A DNA stretch of 52,944 nucleotides, taken from positions 1 through 52,944 of the forward strand of contig JAGZWV010000015.1 of assembly GCA_018378775.1 (NCBI GenBank), written 5' to 3'. Shown piece by piece: positions 8,364 to 14,894 of the stretch. The notes beneath the pieces are model-generated. The model was not told the origin of the DNA and ran no database searches. It saw only the letters and a program-made list of their open reading frames with translations. The translations under genes were made by a program, and so were the position numbers. How positions within the stretch are numbered: the first letter of the stretch is position 1; every line of letters begins with the position of its first letter. The stretch is from Collinsella sp. GTDB lineage: Bacteria > Actinomycetota > Coriobacteriia > Coriobacteriales > Coriobacteriaceae.

Positions 8364-9602
8364 CTATGCGGCGGGCAGCTCGATGGTGAATATCGTGTGT
8401 TCGGGCGTCGATTCACATGCAACGGTACCGCCGTGTGCCGCGATGATCTCCTTGGCAATAGCAAGGCCCAGGCCGGCACCACCGCGATTGGTCGCACGCG
8501 CCGCATCCAGGCGATAGAACTTCTCAAAGATCACCTTGAGCTTAGCCGCAGGGATAGGATCGCCCTGATTGATAAAGCGCACGCGCACGCCGCCATCGTC
8601 TTGGCGCCTGGCCTCAATCGTGATAGTCGAGCCCTCATAGCTATAGGCGACGGCGTTTTTCATGATGTTGTTAAACACGCGGGCCATCTTGTCGCCATCC
8701 ACGAGCACCGTCAGGTCCTCGCGAATATCAACTTGGGCTTCCTTATGCTGCTCGTTGAGGATGGGATAGAACTCGTCAGCCACCTGAGCCAGCAGCAACC
8801 CCAGATCAACATAGCCGCGCGTGAGCACGATATCGTGGAAGTCAAAGCGCGTGATATCGAAGAACTCTTCGATGAGCGCATCGAGCCGGTGCGCCTTGTC
8901 GAGCGCCACGCCCGTAAAGTGCGCACGTTGCTCAACCGGCAGCTCAGGAGCCTCTTGCAGCAGCGAAAGATAGCCCACCACACTGGCAAGCGGGGTGCGT
9001 AGGTCATGTGCCAAGTACGTGACCAGATCGTCTTTGCGATGAGACTCGTCACGCAGAGCTTGCTGCACCTTGCGCTCGCGATCGCGCACACGGTTGAGTG
9101 CGCCCTCGACCTCCAGGAAGTCGCCGTCGATGTTGTCCCAGGTGTCGGGGTGATCGATCAGGCGATCTTGAATACGAGCGGCCAGCACACAATCGGCATG
9201 CTGCTCGCCCTGCTCGTAGCCCTGGTAGTACAGGGCGCGGCCGCAAAAGAACAGCACGCACACGGCAAGCGCCAGCACAAAGCCAAGCATGTTGAATACA
9301 AAGCCGGCATCGAACAGCACCGGCCCTTCGATGCCGCCGAGCGCCATGGCGCCAATCGCCAACGTCATGGCCCACGCGGCGCCGCCAATCACCACGCAGC
9401 GGCGCACGATCTCAAATCGATCGATCAGCAAAAAGCCAACAAGCAGCACCGCCAAGATTCCGACGATGTTGTCGATGCCAATCAGCAGCAGGCTCAGCAA
9501 AAAGAGCAGCACCGTTGCAAGCGCACGGTTGTCGACGACCGACCTCACGTAATCAAAGAGCCGATCGGGTACCTCGAATGCCTGCCTATCGTCTTTTGTC
9601 AT
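8364..9602 (-). CDS. Sensor histidine kinase, VanS-like
   Basis: Membrane sensor kinase, partner of the response regulator just upstream. Four hydrophobic segments fill about the first 130 residues (including TVLLFLLSLLLIGI, VGILAVLLVGFLL and FVFNMLGFVLALAVCVLFF), so little of it is exposed outside the cell. The phospho-acceptor motif is YLAHDLRTPLASVVGYL; HDLRTPL is typical of VanS/SasA-type kinases. The ATPase motifs are NNIMKNAVAYS, a degenerate G1 region, FEKFYRLDAAR and GGAGLGLAIAKEII. The ATG chosen has GGGGA seven bases upstream; a GTG two codons earlier is possible. It follows the regulator by 25 bases. The ligand is unknown; adjacency to a D,D-carboxypeptidase suggests a cell-wall signal. 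Confidence 0.87.
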   Translation of the reverse strand: MTKDDRQAFEVPDRLFDYVRSVVDNRALATVLLFLLSLLLIGIDNIVGILAVLLVGFLLIDRFEIVRRCVVIGGAAWAMTLAIGAMALGGIEGPVLFDAGFVFNMLGFVLALAVCVLFFCGRALYYQGYEQGEQHADCVLAARIQDRLIDHPDTWDNIDGDFLEVEGALNRVRDRERKVQQALRDESHRKDDLVTYLAHDLRTPLASVVGYLSLLQEAPELPVEQRAHFTGVALDKAHRLDALIEEFFDITRFDFHDIVLTRGYVDLGLLLAQVADEFYPILNEQHKEAQVDIREDLTVLVDGDKMARVFNNIMKNAVAYSYEGSTITIEARRQDDGGVRVRFINQGDPIPAAKLKVIFEKFYRLDAARATNRGGAGLGLAIAKEIIAAHGGTVACESTPEHTIFTIELPAA

Positions 9603-9627
9603 ATCCACTTCCCCACCATCAAAGGCG

Positions 9628-10323
9628 TTATTCGATTATGTAGCCGACGCCCCAGACGTTTTTGATAAAGCGCGGCTTTTGTGCGTCGTCGCCGATCTTT
9701 TCGCGCAGGTGGCGAATGTGCACCATCACCGTATTGTTGGAGCCGGGCATAAAATCCTCGTTCCACACCGCACGGAACAGGTCCTCCACGGCCACCACGC
9801 TGCCGCGATGCTCGACCAGATACAGCAAGATTGAATACTCGGTGGGTGTGAGGCGTACCGGTGCACCGTCCACCGTCACGGAACGAGCGTCGCGGTTGAT
9901 CTCCAAGCCGTCGAGCTGAATGGTCGGCGACTCGGCCGCCTGTGCACGGCTACCGTAACTGGTGTAGCGGCGAAGCTGAGCGTGCACGCGCGCGATGAGC
10001 TCCAGCGGGCGGAACGGCTTAACCACGTAATCGTCCGCGCCAAGCGAAAGGCCCTCGATCTTGTCTTGCTGGGCATCGCGCGCCGTCAGCATGATCACGG
10101 GATAGGTATGGCTGGAACGGATCGTACGCAGCAGCTCAAAGCCATCGATATCGGGCAGCATGACATCAAGCAGCGCCAGATCGAACTCCTGCTCCAAAAT
10201 CGCCTTGGCAGCATCGGCCCCGCTATAGGCAATCTGGACATCAAAGCCCTCTTTTGTAAGGTAGATGCCAACCAAGTCGGCGATGGCCTTCTCGTCATCA
10301 ACTACCAAAATGCGCTCGTTCAT
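9628..10323 (-). CDS. Response regulator, VanR-like (OmpR family)
   Basis: Transcription regulator of 231 residues. The receiver opens ILVVDDEKAIADLV with phospho-acceptor Asp in LLDVMLPDIDGF, Thr in MLTARD and Lys in DDYVVKPF. The winged-helix domain shows LTPTEYSILLYLVEHRGSVV and NTVMVHIRHLREKIGDD. The sequence resembles VanR and related regulators (DDYVVKPFRPLELIARVHAQLRR). GAGGAG lies five bases before the ATG. It is transcribed away from the carboxypeptidase gene, with about 200 bases between the two coding starts that hold a 27-bp dyad. Regulation of that carboxypeptidase is an inference from position. Confidence 0.9.
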   Translation of the reverse strand: MNERILVVDDEKAIADLVGIYLTKEGFDVQIAYSGADAAKAILEQEFDLALLDVMLPDIDGFELLRTIRSSHTYPVIMLTARDAQQDKIEGLSLGADDYVVKPFRPLELIARVHAQLRRYTSYGSRAQAAESPTIQLDGLEINRDARSVTVDGAPVRLTPTEYSILLYLVEHRGSVVAVEDLFRAVWNEDFMPGSNNTVMVHIRHLREKIGDDAQKPRFIKNVWGVGYIIE

Positions 10324-10382
10324 GCGTGCTCCTCTCGCGCTCCATTATGCCTGAGGCGACGCACGCCACACACAACAAGCGT

Positions 10383-10409
10383 GGGTGATTAAGTCGGCCT
10401 TAAGCACCC
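10383..10409. promoter_or_regulatory. 27-bp dyad between the VanR-like gene and the carboxypeptidase
   Basis: Arms GGGTG-x-TTAAG and CTTAA-x-CACCC face each other across a TCGGC centre, with one mismatched pair. It lies between the two divergent genes and so could be the binding site of the adjacent regulator. Confidence 0.4.
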
Positions 10410-10475
10410 TTGTGCCCGTTCGGGTGCGGATGTGGGCCAAGCGCGCACGCGATGATCGCCGACGCCGGCAAACGA

Positions 10476-10481
10476 TATACT
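10476..10481 (+). promoter_or_regulatory. Candidate -10 box of the carboxypeptidase gene
   Basis: TATACT lies 40 bases before the GTG start chosen for the carboxypeptidase. No good -35 hexamer is seen 17 bases upstream, which would fit activator-dependent transcription. Confidence 0.35.
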
Positions 10482-10520
10482 CTAGTTTCAGAAGAGACCA
10501 TCCCGTCGAAAGCGAAATCT

Positions 10521-11861
10521 GTGAAGTCCCTCACCTCTTTTGCAAAGCGCTCAGCCCAGCTTGCCGCCGGCTTTGTCTGCGCTATCGCCCTTGCCGCTGG
10601 CGCGCCCACCGTCGCCGGCGCCCAAGTGCTCACGACCGACAATGTTTGCGGCAAAACCGCCGATGCGCGCGGCATCACGGCCGAAAACCTGCCCGATATC
10701 GATGCGACCAATGCCCTCGTCATGGGCAAAGACGGCACCGTCTACTATGGGCGCGGCGCCGATGAGCAGGTCAAGATTGCCTCGATCACCAAGGTCATGA
10801 CCGCAATCCTAACCGTCGAAAATTGCAAGATGGACGAGAAGGTCACGGTGAGCAACGCCGCAGCCACCGTGGGTAATTCGACCGCCGGCTTGCTCGAAGG
10901 CGACGAGCTTACCGTGGAGCAGGCACTGCGCGGCCTGATGATTCCCTCGGGCAACGACGCCGCCATCGTGCTCGCCGAATATGTGGGCAAGAAAATCGAC
11001 CCTAAGACCAAAGACGCCGAGGCCACATTTGTGAAGGCCATGAACGAGCGCGCTAAGAAGCTCGGCTGCACCGGTACGCTTTTTGAAAACCCGCATGGTC
11101 TGGACTTTGATGGGTGGGCTGGCGATATGCACTCAACCGCACACGACGTAGCGCTGATGATGCAGGAGGCCATGAAAAACGACACGATCCGCGAGGTCGT
11201 AGCGAGCGAGGATTCCTGGATCGAGGTCACGGGCACCGACGGCACCGACCATTCGCATTCCATGGACACGCATAACTATTTGCTGGGCCAAGATGGCAAC
11301 ATCGGCGGCAAGACCGGCACCACCGACGATGCAGGCTATTGTTTTACGGGTGCCTACAACCGCGATGGCGACGAGATCTACACCGTTATTTTGAACTCCA
11401 CCACCACCGACCAGCGCTTTACCGATACCGCAACCCTTGCCAACTGGTACTACGACCACAAGGTGACGGTCGCGATCGCCAACACGCAGGAAAAGACCGC
11501 CAACGGCAACCCGCTTATGGCGCGCATTAGTCAAACCGACTGGACGGATAAGACGATCGACGCCACGCTCGCCGACCCCACGGCGCAAGCGACCGTGTTT
11601 TCTCTTGCCGGCGAGGTGACCGAAAAGGTTAGCTACGACGATCTTTCGGGCACGGTGCATGTGGGCGACAAGGTGGGCAGTGTTACGCTCAAGCAGAACG
11701 GCACCAAGATCGCCGTCATGGACCTGGTTGCCGACGAGGAAGGCGCAGGGCCGAATCCCATTGAGTGGCTCCTTGTGAAGCTCGACCGCCTGGGCCGCCG
11801 CATCGACAACCGCCCACTTGCGGCAGAGAGCGAGACCGTAGCCAAGGCTCCTGAGATGTAG
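10521..11861 (+). CDS. D-alanyl-D-alanine carboxypeptidase (peptidase S11, PBP5/DacA type)
   Basis: Secreted penicillin-binding enzyme that trims the terminal D-Ala from peptidoglycan stem peptides. The three active-site motifs are in order: SxxK as SITK, SxN as SGN, and KTG as KTGTT in GGKTGTTDDAGYCF. The GTG start gives a clean signal peptide: a basic N-terminus (KSLTSFAKRS), a hydrophobic run and a likely cleavage after AGA before QVL. An open frame 37 codons longer upstream would bury that signal. The ribosome site at the GTG is weak. After the catalytic domain comes a PBP5-like C-terminal domain, but no strong amphipathic anchor helix is evident. It is divergent from the VanR/VanS-like pair and ends at a strong terminator. 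Confidence 0.9.
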   Translation: MKSLTSFAKRSAQLAAGFVCAIALAAGAPTVAGAQVLTTDNVCGKTADARGITAENLPDIDATNALVMGKDGTVYYGRGADEQVKIASITKVMTAILTVENCKMDEKVTVSNAAATVGNSTAGLLEGDELTVEQALRGLMIPSGNDAAIVLAEYVGKKIDPKTKDAEATFVKAMNERAKKLGCTGTLFENPHGLDFDGWAGDMHSTAHDVALMMQEAMKNDTIREVVASEDSWIEVTGTDGTDHSHSMDTHNYLLGQDGNIGGKTGTTDDAGYCFTGAYNRDGDEIYTVILNSTTTDQRFTDTATLANWYYDHKVTVAIANTQEKTANGNPLMARISQTDWTDKTIDATLADPTAQATVFSLAGEVTEKVSYDDLSGTVHVGDKVGSVTLKQNGTKIAVMDLVADEEGAGPNPIEWLLVKLDRLGRRIDNRPLAAESETVAKAPEM

Positions 11862-11890
11862 GGCTGGGGGAACATTACATTTGAGATTGG

Positions 11891-11917
11891 AGAGGCGTCC
11901 AACGGGCGCCTCTTTTT
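11891..11917 (+). terminator. Terminator of the carboxypeptidase gene
   Basis: A 10-bp stem with one G-U pair (11891-11900 with 11904-11913) and a 3-base loop is followed by a T-run. It starts 30 bases past the stop codon. Confidence 0.9.
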
Positions 11918-12021
11918 GAATACCTCTTAAACGGGATGCGTCAGAATCACCAAAGCGACATTGCTAGCCGTTTACCTTCGCTGTGTCTTTTCGGACCTTG
12001 AAAACGGGTCCACCGGGCATG

Positions 12022-13173
12022 CTAGTAGATCCTTTCGACCTCCTTGGTCAAGGCCCTGAAAAGATCCCCAGCTGAGGGGTCTGCCCCAGGACACAGCGAT
12101 TGCCAGGCACCCGTTTCTCCGATGGTGCCCGCACTCGTCATAACAAGATCGTCGCTCCGCCTGCGAATGGAAACACTAACGGAGCGGCCATTATGGAACC
12201 CATGGATATCGACTTTATTTATGCGCCCATCAGCTAGATAACTAATCATGACATTGATGCTGTCACCATACTCCGGCAATTCGAAGCCGTGGGAATCCAT
12301 CAATAGCTTCACGTCCTGATGGTAAATGCGGGCCTCGACGACATTCTTGGGCATCTTCCCCGTCTTTGTTGGAGAGCAAAAGCTGATGCTTGGCTCCTCT
12401 TCGCTCATGCCTCGGTCAAACCTAAGCATGCACGGGCATACCGACTCAATGGTTCGCAAGGCGTCCGCCGCGACCTTTTCCTCGGTAAACATCTCCACGT
12501 CGATGCCGTTTTCTTCCATATAGGCACGGTTTTTACGTTGAAGCTCTAGCCGAGCCGCAGCCTCCCCATCTCCACGCTGTTCCCAATTTCCGGAGTCGGC
12601 GACATTTCGATCGAATGTAGAATCAACGGAACATGGCGCTTGCTGTTGAGTCTGATCACTGTCGCCGAGACGCCTTAGCTCGGAGCGTCTCATCAGTAGT
12701 GTCACAATATCAAACAGCCAACCAAATCCAAAAAGGCCAAAGGTAAAGAGATATAGAAAGAAGCTACCCCACATCCGTGCATACGCCCTATGAGCGCCCG
12801 ACCACCCAAGAAGGAAGCATAGCAAAAGCGCCTTGTTTGCCCTGTCAACCGACGTAATCTCTCGAGTGAGAGATTTCTGTTCAGGCTTCGCCAAAGGTGT
12901 AATTTCATGCGATGAAACAGTAATTGAGGACGTCCTTGACGCCGAGCTCCGAGCGCCTGATTTAGCAACGGCGCGAGCGACATCCCCAACTCCGACGGTC
13001 GTTCTGCTGTATACGGCATTGTAAGCAGCCTTCTTCGGATTTTTGATCCACCCCATGCCCTTCTTACCATAGCCGGGGATTATCGCCCGCTTTACCGCGC
13101 GCTTCGCTCTGCCGGTCGTTCTTGCCTTGAGTGATGTCTTTAGATTCGGCTTACGCAGCCCGACCTTTACCAT
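12022..13173 (-). CDS. TM2-domain membrane protein with unknown C-terminal domain
   Basis: Function unknown. The first 75 residues are strongly basic (KVGLRKPNLKTSLKARTTGRAKRAVKRA). A TM2 domain follows at about 120-165: NKALLLCFLLGWSGAHRAYARMWG carries the GAHRAY form of the family's G-x-H-x-F/Y hairpin motif, and a second membrane helix (YLFTFGLFGFGWLFDIVTLL) completes it. The remaining 190 residues are soluble, partly alpha-helical, and not recognised. The start is the ATG with GGAG upstream; a longer frame begins 23 codons earlier but has no good site. The nearest same-strand gene upstream is beyond the tRNA-Ser. A basic N-terminus before a TM2 hairpin resembles proteins that meet nucleic acid or the ribosome at the membrane, but this is only a guess. 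Confidence 0.75.
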   Translation of the reverse strand: MVKVGLRKPNLKTSLKARTTGRAKRAVKRAIIPGYGKKGMGWIKNPKKAAYNAVYSRTTVGVGDVARAVAKSGARSSASRTSSITVSSHEITPLAKPEQKSLTREITSVDRANKALLLCFLLGWSGAHRAYARMWGSFFLYLFTFGLFGFGWLFDIVTLLMRRSELRRLGDSDQTQQQAPCSVDSTFDRNVADSGNWEQRGDGEAAARLELQRKNRAYMEENGIDVEMFTEEKVAADALRTIESVCPCMLRFDRGMSEEEPSISFCSPTKTGKMPKNVVEARIYHQDVKLLMDSHGFELPEYGDSINVMISYLADGRINKVDIHGFHNGRSVSVSIRRRSDDLVMTSAGTIGETGAWQSLCPGADPSAGDLFRALTKEVERIY

Positions 13174-13283
13174 ATTTCTACTCCATCCCCTCGGAACCCC
13201 ACACCGGGGTGCACGAGCACGCCTGGGTCTCCCCGTTTTCAAGCGCCCCGTGTTTGCCTAATGTTCACGCCCTTTCGGACTCT

Positions 13284-13294
13284 AATCCCCAGCT
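13284..13294 (+). repeat. Inverted copy of the tRNA-Ser T-arm end
   Basis: AATCCCCAGCT is the exact complement of the 3' T-arm/acceptor junction of the tRNA-Ser gene and lies just past that tRNA's terminator. Equivalent inverted copies follow the Arg, Leu and Phe tRNA terminators, each matching its own tRNA. Confidence 0.55.
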
Positions 13295-13310
13295 GCCATT
13301 CTTGATAATA

Positions 13311-13338
13311 AAGAAGGGCCCCAAATGGGACCCTTCTT
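13311..13338 (-). terminator. Terminator of tRNA-Ser
   Basis: A 12-bp stem with one G-U pair and an ATTT loop lies 11 bases past the encoded CCA end. It is followed on the minus strand by TATTATC, an imperfect U-tract. Confidence 0.75.
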
Positions 13339-13349
13339 CAAAGTCATAC

Positions 13350-13440
13350 TGGCGGAGAGCTGGGGATTCGAACCCCAGATGCCCTTTTGGGGCATACTCG
13401 CTTAGCAGGCGAGCACCTTCGGCCTCTCGGTCAGCTCTCC
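13350..13440 (-). tRNA. tRNA-Ser(GCU)
   Basis: A class II tRNA with a long variable arm. The acceptor stem GGAGAGC pairs with GCTCTCC, followed by G and an encoded CCA. The anticodon loop CT-GCT-AA reads AGC/AGU codons. The variable arm is ATGCCC-CAAAA-GGGCAT and the T-arm GGGGTTCGAATCCCC. Its promoter is visible upstream. Confidence 0.97.
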
Positions 13441-13454
13441 GTAACAGCCGTTCT

Positions 13455-13483
13455 ATAGTAACCAAACAGCCGAAGTTGGGCAA
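13455..13483 (-). promoter_or_regulatory. Promoter of tRNA-Ser
   Basis: TTGCCC and TACTAT are separated by exactly 17 bases on the minus strand. The -10 box is 14 bases before the mature 5' end. The Arg, Leu and Phe tRNA genes in this window have promoters of the same form. Confidence 0.8.
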
Positions 13484-13545
13484 GGGGAATTTTGAGGCGT
13501 TTCCTCTTTTACCTCTCTTTTACCAGTAAACGTCTCAGTCAATCA

Positions 13546-13600
13546 TCTCAACCTGTAACATCTGCAGGCCGTAATCCCCTCCAGATGTTACAGGTTGAGA
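13546..13600. repeat. Perfect 19-bp inverted repeat with 17-bp spacer
   Basis: CTCAACCTGTAACATCTG and its exact complement (plus one further base pair) face each other around a 17-base spacer. It lies between the tRNA-Ser promoter and the end of the AAA ATPase gene. There is no T-run on either strand, so it does not look like an ordinary terminator; a small palindromic mobile element or a protein-binding dyad are options. Confidence 0.8.
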
Positions 13601-13646
13601 CAAAGATACAAGAACGGCCCCAGCGACAGCGCGGACAGCCCATTCT

Positions 13647-14732
13647 TTATTTGTCCTCTCGAACGGTCTCCAACAGATAATCGCGCATGTACGGAATTGC
13701 AAACGAAACACAGCCATAGCCCGCGGGCTCAATCAACCCCGCATCGATCAGACGCTTGCGATATGACCCAACTTTGTTCGCCGACAAACCCATCTTCTTG
13801 GCGATATCGCCGTTGGCGATATCGACGCCCTCGCATTGAGCCATCGCCGCGAGATACTGAAACTGCCGTTCCGACACCCTGCGCAGCGCTGGGGCAATCA
13901 CCATAGCATTAAAGCTATCAAGAGCCGCCTGGATACCCTTACGAGCCGCCTCTTCGCTCACGCTCTCCGCCCCACTGCGCGCAGCAACCTGCCAAGCGTA
14001 ATATCCGACCAGCTGGACCATAAAGGGATAGCCTGCCGAAGCTTTTGTTAATAGCTCAGCGGCACCTTTGTCGAGCTCCTTGCCCGCTCGTCTCATCGTA
14101 TCCTCAAACGATCCGCCAACTTCAAAATCGGAAAGCCGAGTAAGTTCAACATGTTTGGCTCGCTGAAGGAACGTCAACGTATCATCCACCACCACGCCAT
14201 CTACCGATGTCGGCAGCCCGGCGAAAGCGAAAGCGACATTCGCTCCTTGGCGGATCAAGAGCTGCATCTCATTGCCTAGCTCGCGCATTTCCTCAGTTGA
14301 GGCATCCTGGATCTCGTCGAGCGTAATGAGCAGACCACCGCGCTTCGCAGCATCGTACATCGCCTCGCCCAGATGAGAGGCCGACTTCGACATCTCCATG
14401 GAGCCAAGGCTGACCCCTAAAATCGATGGGGAAATCGAGATTGATTCAAGACGAACGTTTCGCTGCAGAGCCTCGAGGATTCTATTGCAAAAACCAGCAT
14501 TGGAGGCAACGTCAACGACCTCGAATCCTTTTTTGCGTGCAAGGTCACCCAATGCATTAAGGAGCACCGTTTTACCTGTGCCTCGGACGCCCGAGATGCG
14601 CATGAGTCGATCGGGGGCACCAGGACCATTCTCAAGAGCCTCGGCAAAGTCATCCAAAACAGTGTCCCGTCCGATAAGCTCAGGCGGATTCATGCCCGCC
14701 GTTGGCTTAAAGGGGTTAACAGCTTTCATCAT
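13647..14732 (-). CDS. AAA-family ATPase with C-terminal winged helix
   Basis: Function unknown. The 361-residue protein belongs to the STAND/archaeal-ATPase-like group related to Orc1/Cdc6. It begins with the short entry motif NPFKPTAGMNPPELIGRD and then has Walker A GVRGTGKTVLL, Walker B LLITLDEIQ and an AFAGLP sensor-1 region. The C-terminal 80 residues form a predicted winged helix: RQFQYLAAMAQ, then DIAKKMGLSANKVGSYRKRLIDAGLIE. Such proteins can carry helicase-like, DNA-binding or signal-relay roles. The chosen ATG has AGGAGGG five bases upstream. The reading frame continues open further upstream through a leucine/lysine repeat, but that stretch is better explained as non-coding direct repeats. 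No partner gene is evident. Confidence 0.8.
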   Translation of the reverse strand: MMKAVNPFKPTAGMNPPELIGRDTVLDDFAEALENGPGAPDRLMRISGVRGTGKTVLLNALGDLARKKGFEVVDVASNAGFCNRILEALQRNVRLESISISPSILGVSLGSMEMSKSASHLGEAMYDAAKRGGLLITLDEIQDASTEEMRELGNEMQLLIRQGANVAFAFAGLPTSVDGVVVDDTLTFLQRAKHVELTRLSDFEVGGSFEDTMRRAGKELDKGAAELLTKASAGYPFMVQLVGYYAWQVAARSGAESVSEEAARKGIQAALDSFNAMVIAPALRRVSERQFQYLAAMAQCEGVDIANGDIAKKMGLSANKVGSYRKRLIDAGLIEPAGYGCVSFAIPYMRDYLLETVREDK

Positions 14733-14751
14733 TCTGCCCTCCTCTGCTAGT

Positions 14752-14808
14752 TTTAACAACTTTAACAAAGTTTAGCAACTTTAGCAGAGTTTAACAGTTT
14801 TAGCAGGC
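14752..14808 (-). repeat. Three 19-bp direct repeats upstream of the AAA ATPase
   Basis: The plus strand reads tttaacaactttaacaaag, then tttagcaactttagcagag, then tttaacagttttagcaggc. Each unit is itself two half-sites, so six TTTARCA heptamers start 9 or 10 bases apart (14752, 14761, 14771, 14780, 14790, 14799). The array begins 20 bases before the ATG and covers the place where a promoter should lie. It looks like an operator array or iterons, not coding sequence. Confidence 0.8.
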
Positions 14809-14894
14809 TCGGCGGCTTTATGCCTTACCAATCCTGCCGGGTCCTCCCGCCCGCGCCGATACAAATAGCGCGGTGCGGCCCCTCTATATCGCCC

